This document shows positions 42,984 to 50,997 of a stretch of 60,252 bases of DNA, piece after piece. How positions within the stretch are numbered: the first letter of the stretch is position 1; the number at the start of each line of letters is the position of its first letter. The stretch comes from Pseudobdellovibrionaceae bacterium. Lineage in GTDB: Bacteria; Bdellovibrionota; Bdellovibrionia; Bdellovibrionales; Bdellovibrionaceae. Where the stretch lies: the NCBI GenBank assembly GCA_019637875.1, contig JAHBUW010000020.1, positions 1 through 60,252 on the forward strand. The letters run 5' to 3'. The notes below the pieces were generated by a model. The model was not told where the DNA came from, made no database searches, and worked only from the letters and a program-made list of their open reading frames with translations. Position numbers and translations under genes: made by a program.

Positions 42984-43014
42984 GCCGCCGGGCAAACTCC
43001 GGCGGCTTTTTTTT
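42984..43014 (+). terminator. Rho-independent terminator after the lipoprotein gene
   Basis: GCCGCCGG (42984-42991) pairs with CCGGCGGC (42999-43006) over a seven-base loop and is followed by eight T residues (43007-43014). Confidence 0.92.
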
Positions 43015-43028
43015 AAGGAGATCCCCCC

Positions 43029-43220
43029 ATGAGTCGTAAAACCCTCGCCCTTTGGGCCACGATCATGATCATCGTCTTTACGGTCACGATCATCGTTTAT
43101 CCGCTGATCTACAATCCGCAGAACATCGACCGCGTTTTGCCCGCGCCCGGCCAAGAGGTGCCGCTGCCGAGTGGGCCCATCGGTCCCGGCTCGCCGCCGG
43201 CGCTGCCGCCCGCGAAATAG
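43029..43220 (+). CDS. Small single-span membrane protein (63 aa)
   Basis: The 63-residue frame has an excellent Shine-Dalgarno (AAGGAGAT) eight bases before ATG 43029. An N-terminal hydrophobic helix (LALWATIMIIVFTVTIIVYPLI, about 6-27) is followed by a Pro/Gly-rich tail (PGQEVPLPSGPIGPGSPPALPP). No family is recognised. The Pro-rich tail outside or inside the membrane could bind partner proteins. The next gene follows after 38 bases. Confidence 0.7.
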   Translation: MSRKTLALWATIMIIVFTVTIIVYPLIYNPQNIDRVLPAPGQEVPLPSGPIGPGSPPALPPAK

Positions 43221-43258
43221 TTTGCCCCGACGCGATTCCTTTGGCGAAGTGGACTTCG

Positions 43259-43645
43259 ATGACCACGAGCCCACTCCTTCGTCGCTATCTTTTGGTGGAT
43301 GCCTGCTTCGCCTTGGCGGGCGGGCTTCTTTACGTTTTTCTTTTCAATTTCTTGATCACGACCTTAGGGCTTCCCGAGGAGCTGGCGCGATTTCAGCTGA
43401 CCGCGAACTGGGTCTACGCGGGCATGGGATTTTTCTTTTTCTTTCGACGACCGGAACAGACCGCGCGTGCGCTGGCGTTGATCGCGCGGATGAACCTCGC
43501 TTACAGCGGGGTTTGTGGGTTGGCGGGGGTGTGGCTGCTGGCGACGACCCGGCCTTGGGGGACCGCGCTTTTGTTCGCCGAGGGGCTCGGGATCGCGGGG
43601 CTCGCGTTGATGGAACGACGGGCACTCGCGCGCGAAATGCCGTAA
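43259..43645 (+). CDS. Small four-helix membrane protein
   Basis: From ATG 43259 the protein has 128 residues and four predicted transmembrane helices: LVDACFALAGGLLYVFLFNFL, NWVYAGMGFFFFFRR, ARMNLAYSGVCGLAGVWLL and TALLFAEGLGIAGLALMER. The frame is open from 43052, but that part overlaps the preceding small gene. Function is unknown. The compact four-helix plan resembles DoxX-like or small quinone-reactive membrane proteins in outline, which is too weak for assignment. Confidence 0.65.
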   Translation: MTTSPLLRRYLLVDACFALAGGLLYVFLFNFLITTLGLPEELARFQLTANWVYAGMGFFFFFRRPEQTARALALIARMNLAYSGVCGLAGVWLLATTRPWGTALLFAEGLGIAGLALMERRALAREMP

Positions 43646-43715
43646 GCCTCAGCAAAGACGTTAATTGCGGCGCGTTATTTCATGGAAATCTCAGTCTTTC
43701 CTCAGGGTCGGAGCG

Positions 43716-43744
43716 TTGATTTCGCGGCTGATTTTGAATAGGTT
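43716..43744 (+). promoter_or_regulatory. Candidate promoter of tRNA-Pro
   Basis: TTGATT (43716-43721) and TAGGTT (43739-43744) are spaced by 17 bases and would start transcription about 20 bases before the tRNA. The -35 is a good match, the -10 only fair. Confidence 0.35.
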
Positions 43745-43770
43745 GATCGCTCTTCAGTTTGTGAAGATGT

Positions 43771-43847
43771 CGGCGTGTGGCGCAGTCTGGTAGCGCACTT
43801 GCTTGGGGTGCAAGGGGTCGTCGGTTCAAATCCGGCCACGCCGACCA
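43771..43847 (+). tRNA. tRNA-Pro (anticodon GGG)
   Basis: The 77-nt sequence folds as a tRNA. The acceptor stem CGGCGTG pairs with CACGCCG, followed by discriminator A and encoded CCA. The D-arm carries GCGCAG..GGTAGCGC, the anticodon stem is CTTGC/GCAAG with loop TTGGGGT (anticodon GGG), and the T-arm contains GGTTCAAATCC. The C1-G72 pair is typical of bacterial tRNA-Pro. It reads CCC and CCU. Confidence 0.97.
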
Positions 43848-43865
43848 ACTTTGATTCTGAAAATA

Positions 43866-43899
43866 AAAAGCCCGTACGGAGTGATCCGCACGGGCTTTT
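43866..43899. terminator. Terminator after tRNA-Pro, bidirectional
   Basis: AAAAGCCCGT pairs with ACGGGCTTTT, with an inner CGGA/TCCG stem, and T-rich sequence follows on both strands (TTTTCCTTTTT on plus, CTTTTTATTTT on minus). It can end both the tRNA transcript and the minus-strand gene starting at 44863. Confidence 0.85.
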
Positions 43900-43921
43900 C
43901 CTTTTTCAGCGGTCTTCCGCC

Positions 43922-44863
43922 TCAAGGCGCGCCACGGAAATAAGTCGCATCCTCTTTCGCACCGACCAGGTTGTCTTTCTTGTCCCGGGCGTCCACGTCC
44001 GTCGTCAGCGCGGCTTTCAGCTCCGGCGCGCAGCGCTCACGCAAAATCGAATCGATGGTACCGATCGCGACCTGCAAAATGGTCGAGCCGGTCATGACGT
44101 GTTTGTTCAGGATCAAATCCACGTTCGGGTTCGCGGCTTCGAGGCTCGCGCGGTAATGGCCTTCGGTTTCGCAACCGAGTACGCCGAAGGCTTTGATCTT
44201 GCGGCTGGCGCGAAGGGCGTCGGTGCTGCCGCGCAAAGGGTTGCGGAAGACGATATTGAGCGCGTCGTTCACGAGATTCGCCGGGAAAAATCCCATGCCG
44301 CCGCCGTAACGGGCGTGGCCCAGGTACAGGACGACGTCGGACTCTCGAATCGCTTGGTTGAATTTCTGACGGATGCGGTGGCTGGCCGCTTCTTGCTGGG
44401 TGGCGAGCTCGCCGGAGTTCCGGTTATCGTCGATGGTGAGCGCCGAGTAACGCAGATCGACCGTGACCGAACGACCGCCGGGCAACGACTTGCGCAAACG
44501 GTAGGCCTGCACCGCTTGGTGCGTGAGTTTGAAGCCGCAGGCCGTAATGCCGGGCATGCAGGGCTCACGCAAAACGTGCATGAAAGCCTCGGCCTCGTAG
44601 GGATCGAAGGCGTAAGGCTCGAAATTCGAGTAGCCGAAATACAGGTCGATCGTCAGGTCCTTCACCGCGCGGAATTTACGGTAGTCGGCGGGACAAGTGC
44701 GGGGATTCAGCGAGCGCAACTTATCGAGGTGCTCGAAGAGCGACTCGGCCGTTTCGCCGACCGAGGGCGGCTCGGCGGGGGGCTGCGCGGTGGCGAAAGC
44801 GGGGGAGGTCATCGTCAGACCGGTTAAGAAAAGCGCGCTTGAGAGCAGGAATTTCGTATTCAC
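43922..44863 (-). CDS. Secreted protein, candidate caspase-fold (clan CD-like) hydrolase
   Basis: From GTG 44863 the protein has 313 residues. A signal peptide (MNTKFLLSSALFLTGL, cleavage near AFATA) precedes a domain where strand-like VVLYLGHARYGGGMGF is followed, about 50 residues later, by IKAFGVLGCETEGHY. In clan CD peptidases a His at the end of one strand (…GHxxxG) and a Cys at the end of the next (…xxxC) form the dyad, and the spacing here fits. I infer the fold from that pattern only; substrate is unknown. The GTG start is preferred because AAAGGA lies eight bases upstream. The frame continues to 45031 without a better signal. Confidence 0.6.
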   Translation of the reverse strand: MNTKFLLSSALFLTGLTMTSPAFATAQPPAEPPSVGETAESLFEHLDKLRSLNPRTCPADYRKFRAVKDLTIDLYFGYSNFEPYAFDPYEAEAFMHVLREPCMPGITACGFKLTHQAVQAYRLRKSLPGGRSVTVDLRYSALTIDDNRNSGELATQQEAASHRIRQKFNQAIRESDVVLYLGHARYGGGMGFFPANLVNDALNIVFRNPLRGSTDALRASRKIKAFGVLGCETEGHYRASLEAANPNVDLILNKHVMTGSTILQVAIGTIDSILRERCAPELKAALTTDVDARDKKDNLVGAKEDATYFRGAP

Positions 44864-45045
44864 GGGTCCCATCCTTTGGTTGATCTGAAGAAGCCCATTG
44901 CGAACTCCATTCCGTGCCTGACGGGCCGTAGGACCCCTCTTTGGCTGAACCCGTCTGTTCACGGGATGGACACCCCGGGTAGTCCCTTCATTTTGCCGGG
45001 TCGCGCGGGCTTGCGGGGGGCGAAACGTCACCGTAAACTTCGGGT

Positions 45046-46026
45046 ATGCAAACCGGAACCGTTTCGCAAGTCGTTGGCCGCACGCCGCTGATCAAAATCC
45101 ATTCGCTGTCGGAGATGACCGGCTGCGAGATCTTCGGCAAAGCCGAGCACCTCAATCCCGGAGGCAGCGTGAAGGATCGCGCCGCACGCGGGATCATCGA
45201 CGAAGCCGAAAAAAACGGTGAGCTTCGTCCCGGTGGTCTGATCGTCGAAGGTACGGCGGGCAACACGGGCATCGGCCTTGCGACCATCGCGGCCCAGCGC
45301 GGTTACCGCACGGTCATCGTGATGCCGGACAACCAGGCGCGCGAAAAGTATGACACGATCAAAGCTCTGGGCGCCGAGCTGATCACGGTGCCGCCCACCG
45401 CGTTCGCGAACGAAGGGCACTTCTACCACACCGCCAAACGCGTGGCGGGGGAGCGGCCGGGCGCTTTCTGGGCCAATCAGTTCGAAAATCTGGCGAACTT
45501 TCGCGCGCACTACGCGACGACGGGACCCGAATTATGGGAGCAGACTCAAGGACGTTTGGACGCGTTCATCGCCGCCGCCGGCACGGGGGGAACCATCGCG
45601 GGCGTTTCGCGTTACCTGAAAGAGAAAAACCCGAAAGTCCACGTGCGGCTGGCCGACTGCGAAGGTTCGGGGCTGGATAGCTATCTGCGCACGGGGCAGA
45701 TGACGTCCGTGGGGACTTCGATCTCGGAAGGCATCGGCATCATGCGTTTGACCGCGAATTTCAAAGAGGCGCGCATCGACGACTCCGTACGCGTCACCGA
45801 TCAAGAGATGCTGGCGATGATCTATCACGTCGCCGCGCGCGACGGACTTTTGGTTGGCACCTCGGCCGCCATCAATTTGTTCGCCTGCTACCAATACGCT
45901 TTGAAGAATCGCGGTGCGCGGATCGTGACCGTCATTTGCGATTCGGCGCTTCGTTATCAGTCGAAGGTCTTTAATCCGGCGTTCCTGAGTGAAAAAGGGC
46001 TCACGGTCACGTCGATCTCGGGCTAG
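45046..46026 (+). CDS. cysK: Cysteine synthase (O-acetylserine sulfhydrylase, PLP-dependent)
   Basis: The enzyme makes cysteine from O-acetylserine and sulfide. PLP-binding Lys43 sits in LNPGGSVKDRAA. The substrate loop EGTAGNTGIGLA, the PLP-phosphate loop AAGTGGTIAG and the C-terminal CDSALRYQSKVF are all conserved. Length (326) is slightly longer than classical CysK, close to the group annotated cysteine synthase A / cystathionine beta-synthase-like, so the exact substrate is not certain. It stands alone, divergent from the caspase-fold candidate. Confidence 0.88.
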   Translation: MQTGTVSQVVGRTPLIKIHSLSEMTGCEIFGKAEHLNPGGSVKDRAARGIIDEAEKNGELRPGGLIVEGTAGNTGIGLATIAAQRGYRTVIVMPDNQAREKYDTIKALGAELITVPPTAFANEGHFYHTAKRVAGERPGAFWANQFENLANFRAHYATTGPELWEQTQGRLDAFIAAAGTGGTIAGVSRYLKEKNPKVHVRLADCEGSGLDSYLRTGQMTSVGTSISEGIGIMRLTANFKEARIDDSVRVTDQEMLAMIYHVAARDGLLVGTSAAINLFACYQYALKNRGARIVTVICDSALRYQSKVFNPAFLSEKGLTVTSISG

Positions 46027-46099
46027 CTCCCGTCGCCTCGACGTTGGTCGGGAAGCGCGTCTCCTTGCCGCTTCGGCGCGGGGAGCGTAGGCTTGGCGA

Positions 46100-46441
46100 A
46101 TGGATTTGTTCGTTACGCGTCTGCAAGCGACCCACGCCCCTCTGGAGCTGACCCCCAACGGTGGTTTGGAAATCAATCAATTCGGTCCCCAATTTATCGA
46201 AGTAAGCTTGGCGGCCCCCATCGCCGTCGGCACGCTCGTCAATCTGACGTTGGAGTTGCGCGGTGGCGCGCGCCAGCCCAGTTTGGACGCCGTAGGGAAA
46301 GTGACCAGCGTCACGGGAACGCGCGCGCACGTGCAGCTGCGCCAGTTCGACAACGATGTTTGGAAAGACATTCTGGAAAAGCTCGACACGCGCCAAGAGC
46401 ACGCCGACAAGATTTTCAAGAAGGTGAAGGGCGAGTCGTGA
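46100..46441 (+). CDS. PilZ-like domain protein
   Basis: The 113-residue protein resembles a PilZ domain in its middle part. NQFGPQFIEVSLAAPIAVGTLVNLTLEL follows the pattern D/N-x-S-x-x-G-(strand)-P-x-x-x-G-x-x-V-x-L-x-L, and DAVGKVTSVTGTRAHVQLRQF gives the later strands. The N-terminal RxxxR that binds cyclic di-GMP is not evident, so it may be a non-binding PilZ or act only as a partner. Its TGA overlaps the GTG of the pseudo-receiver gene, so they probably work together. Confidence 0.6.
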   Translation: MDLFVTRLQATHAPLELTPNGGLEINQFGPQFIEVSLAAPIAVGTLVNLTLELRGGARQPSLDAVGKVTSVTGTRAHVQLRQFDNDVWKDILEKLDTRQEHADKIFKKVKGES

Positions 46442-47754
46442 GCATCGAGAACGTCAAAGCATTCTTGGGGGACGGCGTATGCCTGCTGGTCGAACCCTCG
46501 CCCAGCTTCTCGGCCAGTTTGCAGAGTCTGCTCGCCGAAATCGGCGTGCCGCTTTCGCAAGTCATTGTCAGCCGCAAGTACGAAGACGCCCTGAAGGTCG
46601 TCGCGGACCGCAAACCGCGGCTTCTCGTCACCGAATACGACCTGCCGAATGGCGCGGGACTTTCGCTGATCGAGCAGCTTGAGCAGTTAAGCGAAGAGTC
46701 GCAGCGGATCGCGATCATCGTGACGAAAAACTCTTCGGATTCGGCCGTGGCCGAAGCCGCCGAGGGCGCGGTCGACGCGTTCATTTTGAAACCGTTTTCG
46801 ACCGAAGTGTTTCGCGCGAAACTTCTGGAGTGCCTGGCCCGCAAAACGCAGCCTTCGGATTACCAGAAGCAGTTAAGCGCCGGTCGCGCGCTTTTCAACG
46901 AGCAGAAATATCCCGAATCGCTGAAGGCCTTCCAGCGGGCGAAACCGCTGGATCCGAAGCCGAGCCTCGCCTGCTTCGGCGAGGGGCAAAGCTACGAAAG
47001 ACTCGAAGACGATGAAAAGGCGCTCGCGGCCTACCGCGAGGGGCGTAAACTGACGCCGCTTCACTACAAATGCCTGGTCGGCGAGTTCGATCTGCTGATG
47101 AAACTGAAACGTTTCGATGAAGCCTACCAAGGCGTGCCGGAGCTTCGGGACAATTACCCGATCCCGCCCGGGCGTTTGGGGGATCTGTTCACGGCGGCGG
47201 TTTTCACCTATCACTTCGACGATTTGCACCGCTACCATGAAGTGTATCTGAACTTCGACATGCGCTCGCCTTACCTCGTGAAGATGATGTCCGTCGGCTT
47301 CATGACGGCGGGGCGCTTCTATTTGCAGCGTCAGGAAGTCGCGCCCGCCTTGAAGTTCTTCGAGATGGGGATGAGCGTGCGCGGCCGCGAGATTACCTAC
47401 CTCGAGTCGATCTTCGATGAACTCATGCGCGCGGGCGCCGTGAAGGAAGCCGACACCGTACTGAACCGAGTGCTGCCCGCGGACGTCGGCACCAAGCTCT
47501 ACAACCAAATGCGCTTCCGGATGGAGCAAAGACGACTACCGGTCGATCAGTGGGTCGAGCGGGGACGTCGCTTGATTCAATCGGGGGAAGCGAACGCCGA
47601 GATTTACCGTCTGGTCGTCGAGGGGCTCACGAAAATGGGGCGCGCGACTTTGGCCGAAAGCGTGATCGCGCAAGCCGTGAAGGAAGATCCCGAGCTGCGG
47701 GTGCCGCTGTACGCGATCCTTGAGGGGAAAACCACGGAAGGTCAGGGCGAGTAA
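46438..47754 (+). CDS. Pseudo-receiver plus TPR-like repeat protein
   Basis: From GTG 46438 the protein has 438 residues. Residues 1-125 form a CheY-like receiver: GVCLLVEPSPSFSASL, RKPRLLVTEYDLPNGAG, IAIIVTKNSSD and VDAFILKPF. The Lys of the active site is kept, but the acidic pair is E-P instead of D-D and the phospho-acceptor Asp is replaced by Glu, so classical phosphorylation is unlikely. The remaining 300 residues are TPR-like helices (LSAGRALFNEQKYPESLKAF onward). It looks like a scaffold that mimics an active receiver. It is coupled to the PilZ-like gene, and the MutS-like gene starts one base after its stop codon. Confidence 0.8.
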   Translation: MSIENVKAFLGDGVCLLVEPSPSFSASLQSLLAEIGVPLSQVIVSRKYEDALKVVADRKPRLLVTEYDLPNGAGLSLIEQLEQLSEESQRIAIIVTKNSSDSAVAEAAEGAVDAFILKPFSTEVFRAKLLECLARKTQPSDYQKQLSAGRALFNEQKYPESLKAFQRAKPLDPKPSLACFGEGQSYERLEDDEKALAAYREGRKLTPLHYKCLVGEFDLLMKLKRFDEAYQGVPELRDNYPIPPGRLGDLFTAAVFTYHFDDLHRYHEVYLNFDMRSPYLVKMMSVGFMTAGRFYLQRQEVAPALKFFEMGMSVRGREITYLESIFDELMRAGAVKEADTVLNRVLPADVGTKLYNQMRFRMEQRRLPVDQWVERGRRLIQSGEANAEIYRLVVEGLTKMGRATLAESVIAQAVKEDPELRVPLYAILEGKTTEGQGE

Positions 47755-49548
47755 GTGCGCGATCACTATCTGCGTTTTCGGTCGCAAGCCTTGTCCGCAC
47801 GCCACGCGCGGTTACTGAAGGTTCGGAGCGGGGTCGCCGCCGCGATGGTGGTTTTGATCGGCCTCGCCATTTTCGAGGTGGAAGCTCGTTACACCTTGAT
47901 CGTCAGCTTCTTTCTTTTCGTCGTTTTTTTGATCTTGGTTTCGATTCACCGTCGGGTGCGCGGCATGCGTGAGCTTTACGCCACGCGCGCGCGGTTGGCC
48001 GCTCGGCAGTTGGCGCTCAAGAAACTAGACTGGGACGGTTTACCCGCCGTCGAGGCGACCGAAACATCGGACATGAATGAAAAGGCGTTCATTCACGATC
48101 TAAATCTGATCGGCGAGAGATCTCTCTTGCGCTTATTGGATCAAACCTTCAGTGACCGCGGGCGCCGTGTCTTGTGGGAGCGTTTGACGCTTTCGCGGCC
48201 CGGTCTGGCCGAGATCGAACGCCGACAATCGCTGACCCGCGAACTGCTGGCCGCGCGGGGATTGCGTTGGGGTTTGCTGACACGTCTGACCGCCCTGAAT
48301 ACCGAAACCGAGAAGGGTTTTCGGACCGAGCGTCTTCGTGAGCTTGCCGCCGATTCGTTTTCTCAAATCAAAGGCGTCGGGATTCTGATTCCTTTGATTC
48401 TGGTGCAGATGTTGATGCTGGTGGGATTGGGGTTCGCGGCGCTCGGGCAGGGACGGCCGTGGATGTCGATTCCGCTTTTGCTGGTGATCGGGGCGAACCT
48501 TTACCTGCGGGGGCGGGTGGACACGGGCAAAGCTTACCGTTGGTCGCTCTCGGCGGGACTGGAACTCGGGCGTTTTCGTGAGGCGGTTTATATTCTGGAG
48601 CGCTTCGCGAAAACTTCGAAACCCGTTCTGGGGAACACGTTAGCTCCGTTTCGCAATGATCTTTCGGCGAGCTCACGACTTCGTCGTTTAGAATCCTACG
48701 GCGGGTACTTGGGCGTGCGGCAGAACTTCATCGTGCAAATCCTGGTGAATTTAATTTGGCCGTGGGATTTGTGGTGGACGCAAAAACTCGACGGCGTGCG
48801 GGAAGAGATCCGCACCTCTCTTCCGAAGTGGATCGAAGCATTGGCGGAAGTCGAGGCGGGCGTCGCGATCGCGCAGTATTCTGAGGCCTTGGTCGCGGGC
48901 AGTTGGCCGGAGTTTAGGACTTCCGGTCCCGCCATCGTCGCGCGGGGTTTACGTCATCCACTCTTGGCTCCGGACGTGGCGATCGGCAACGATTTAGAAC
49001 TGGATGAAACGACCCGGACGCTTCTTTTGACCGGTTCGAATATGTCGGGCAAATCGACGTTTTTAAGAACCGTCGGCGCAAACTTCCTGTTGGCGCGCGC
49101 GGGGGCCCGCGTACCGGCGAAGGAGTTGATCGCCTGGGATCTGGAAATCCTGACCTCGCTGAGCGCGGCGGACTCTTTACAAGAGGGGCTTTCCAGTTTT
49201 TACGCCGAGGTCGTCCGTTTGAAATCGATTTTGCAGCGAGCCGAGGGCGGCGCTCCCGTACTCTTTCTGATCGACGAGATCTTCCGTGGCACCAATAACC
49301 GCGAACGTTTGGCGGGCAGCCGCGCCTATATCGAGGCGCTCGTCCGCACGGGCGCCCGTGGAATCGTGAGCTCCCATGATCTGGAGCTCGCGCATCTGGA
49401 AGAACTCGGGGTCGGCGTCGTGAACGCGCATTTCCGTGAAACGATCGCGCAAGGGAAAATGTCTTTCACCTACCGTTTGCAAAAGGGACCCTGCCCGACG
49501 ACGAACGCGTTGGAAGTCATGCGCGGTGCGGGCTTACCCGTTTCTTAG
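47755..49548 (+). CDS. Membrane-anchored MutS-like ATPase
   Basis: The 597-residue protein has a C-terminal MutS ATPase: LLLTGSNMSGKSTFLRT (Walker A) near residues 422-437, VLFLIDEIFRGTNNRERL (Walker B and signature) and GIVSSHDLELAHL. It has no mismatch-recognition domain. The N-terminal part holds a hydrophobic hairpin (about residues 28-66: VAAAMVVLIGLAIFEVEA, then TLIVSFFLFVVFLILVSI), and a second pair lies near 205-245. This is the layout of membrane MutS-family proteins known from several phyla but not studied in detail. It begins with GTG one base after the stop of the pseudo-receiver gene. A classical repair role is unlikely. Confidence 0.85.
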   Translation: MRDHYLRFRSQALSARHARLLKVRSGVAAAMVVLIGLAIFEVEARYTLIVSFFLFVVFLILVSIHRRVRGMRELYATRARLAARQLALKKLDWDGLPAVEATETSDMNEKAFIHDLNLIGERSLLRLLDQTFSDRGRRVLWERLTLSRPGLAEIERRQSLTRELLAARGLRWGLLTRLTALNTETEKGFRTERLRELAADSFSQIKGVGILIPLILVQMLMLVGLGFAALGQGRPWMSIPLLLVIGANLYLRGRVDTGKAYRWSLSAGLELGRFREAVYILERFAKTSKPVLGNTLAPFRNDLSASSRLRRLESYGGYLGVRQNFIVQILVNLIWPWDLWWTQKLDGVREEIRTSLPKWIEALAEVEAGVAIAQYSEALVAGSWPEFRTSGPAIVARGLRHPLLAPDVAIGNDLELDETTRTLLLTGSNMSGKSTFLRTVGANFLLARAGARVPAKELIAWDLEILTSLSAADSLQEGLSSFYAEVVRLKSILQRAEGGAPVLFLIDEIFRGTNNRERLAGSRAYIEALVRTGARGIVSSHDLELAHLEELGVGVVNAHFRETIAQGKMSFTYRLQKGPCPTTNALEVMRGAGLPVS

Positions 49549-49550
49549 TT

Positions 49551-50375
49551 TTAATCGGCGCTCCAGCGGAAAAGATCGAAGGACAAACCGTAGACCTCTT
49601 GTGCGGGCGCATCTTTGACCAGGCCTTCGATTTTCTTCAGGAAGGACAAGAACTCGCGCTGGATTTTCTCACGCGTTTCCGCGTCCGCGGAAAAGGTGAC
49701 GGCGAAGTTGAATTTTTCGTCGTCCGGTAGACCATGCTGCTGGCGCGTCGAGATTTGCGCGAGCAAGTTCTGGTGCGGAAGGCAGAGGGGCGACTCTTTG
49801 GGGAGGTGAAAATTGCGTTTCAGCTTTTCGAAGCCTTGCGGCGTCTTGCGCACGAAACCCATCTCGACCAGATCCTTCAACCACTGGTCCACCTGGCGCG
49901 GCGAAAGATTGAGGGCGGTCGCAAGCAAGCCCGGATCTTTGGCGTAACGTTCAACTCCTAAAAAGGCGTTGATCACCTTGTAGTAGGGGTTCAGGAAAAA
50001 CCGCGTCTCGTGTCCGTCTTGGGCCTGCACGATCTCTTTTTGCAGATGCGCTTTGGACTTCAACTTTTCACGGCGGATATTTTCAAGCTTCGCTTTCAGC
50101 TTTTGTTTGCGTGGACCGCTGCCGGATCTTTCCCACTCCAGCAGGAGCAAGAGGTAATCTAGTTCCTCGTCGGCAAGACCGATCTCGTGGCCGATGGCGA
50201 AGCTTTGGTCGGCGCTCAGGTGCGCGCGCTCTTTGAAAACGTTCGTGAGGTAAGGGGGCTGGATTGAGGTTTTGTGCGCGAGCTTCTGTAAAGTGAAGCC
50301 CGGTTTGCGGGTCTTGAGGGCCTGGCATTCGCTGGCGAGGAAGGCGCGGTAGTTCCACTGGCTATAGATCGACAC
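49551..50375 (-). CDS. TIGR02147-family protein (putative regulator)
   Basis: The 274-residue protein matches the TIGR02147 family, abundant in Fibrobacter and Bdellovibrio. It has the N-terminal segment YSQWNYRAFLASECQALK, a helix-turn-helix-like stretch FTLQKLAHKTSIQPPYLTNVFKERAHLS, a helical linker and the C-terminal domain with SPRQVDQWLKDLVEMGFVRK (winged-helix-like) and FHLPKES. Members are thought to be transcription regulators, but no function is proven. The start is 123 bases from the divergent exported gene, with an AT-rich palindrome between. It converges on the MutS-like gene with two bases between stops. Confidence 0.85.
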   Translation of the reverse strand: MSIYSQWNYRAFLASECQALKTRKPGFTLQKLAHKTSIQPPYLTNVFKERAHLSADQSFAIGHEIGLADEELDYLLLLLEWERSGSGPRKQKLKAKLENIRREKLKSKAHLQKEIVQAQDGHETRFFLNPYYKVINAFLGVERYAKDPGLLATALNLSPRQVDQWLKDLVEMGFVRKTPQGFEKLKRNFHLPKESPLCLPHQNLLAQISTRQQHGLPDDEKFNFAVTFSADAETREKIQREFLSFLKKIEGLVKDAPAQEVYGLSFDLFRWSAD

Positions 50376-50403
50376 GGGGACCTCGTTATAAATAAAGTAA
50401 TTC

Positions 50404-50426
50404 TATTTTAATAATATATTAAAATA
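50404..50426. promoter_or_regulatory. AT-rich palindrome in the divergent TIGR02147 / exported-protein region
   Basis: TATTTTAAT (50404-50412) and ATTAAAATA (50418-50426) are perfect nine-base inverted arms around AATAT. The site lies 28 bases upstream of the TIGR02147 start and about 75 bases upstream of the divergent exported gene. It is the most AT-rich spot in this GC-rich neighbourhood. It could be the operator of the TIGR02147 protein or the shared -10 region. Confidence 0.5.
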
Positions 50427-50498
50427 AAATGGAAGAAAAGGGGCGGTCGCCTTAGAAGGGTTTTCGTTCCCTTCACCCCCTTTCCAATAGGAGTTTTT

Positions 50499-50957
50499 AT
50501 GACAACGCTTCTTTCGTTGGTCCTGAGTTTCGGTCTTATCTCTGGTCTTTTCTCGACCGCCCACGCGTCCTGGTTCCAGGAGGGCTGCGCGAACGGCGAC
50601 GCCAGCGTGCGCACGGCCAGCGGCCACAACGCGAACTACGTCCAGTACACCGAACGCCGCTACGGGCAAGACGGCATGAAAGAAAAGATCGTCCGCGATG
50701 ACGAAGGCGAGATCCGCCTGGATCTGATCGAAGAAAAGTCTCTAAGCTCGGAAAGCCATAACGGCTGCGTCCCCGGTCAAGACTATGGCTTCGCGAGCTG
50801 GCGCGAGGTGAGCTACCGCAAAGTCGTCCTTCGCCGCGAGGATGGGAAGCCCTTCTCGAAGCATGCCGTGGGCGTTTCGAACGATCTCTTAACCATCACC
50901 GCGGATTTAATCTGTGAACAAGACGGCAATAGCGAAGTCATGTGTAAGAAAGAGTAG
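50499..50957 (+). CDS. Secreted hypothetical protein, divergent from TIGR02147 gene
   Basis: The 152-residue protein has a signal peptide (MTTLLSLVLSFGLISGLFSTAHA) and a mature domain with Cys residues in EGCANGD, HNGCVPGQ, LICEQD and MCKK that could form two disulfides. No family is recognised. It follows the AT-rich palindrome and is a candidate target of the TIGR02147 protein. An AGGAG site lies upstream. The next gene starts 41 bases downstream on the same strand. Confidence 0.7.
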   Translation: MTTLLSLVLSFGLISGLFSTAHASWFQEGCANGDASVRTASGHNANYVQYTERRYGQDGMKEKIVRDDEGEIRLDLIEEKSLSSESHNGCVPGQDYGFASWREVSYRKVVLRREDGKPFSKHAVGVSNDLLTITADLICEQDGNSEVMCKKE

Positions 50958-50997
50958 GCGCTGGCGGTCCCGGGGGGCCCGTGATAAAAGGTCCCCC

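Noticed and set aside
43771-43900. tRNA-Pro as an integration site of a mobile element
   Set aside because: No integrase gene or repeated 3' end of the tRNA is visible nearby; the flanking genes look chromosomal.
46093-46437. Longer N terminus for the pseudo-receiver protein
   Set aside because: It overlaps the PilZ-like gene in another frame and reads as Arg/Gly/Pro-rich shadow. GTG 46438 begins the receiver directly.
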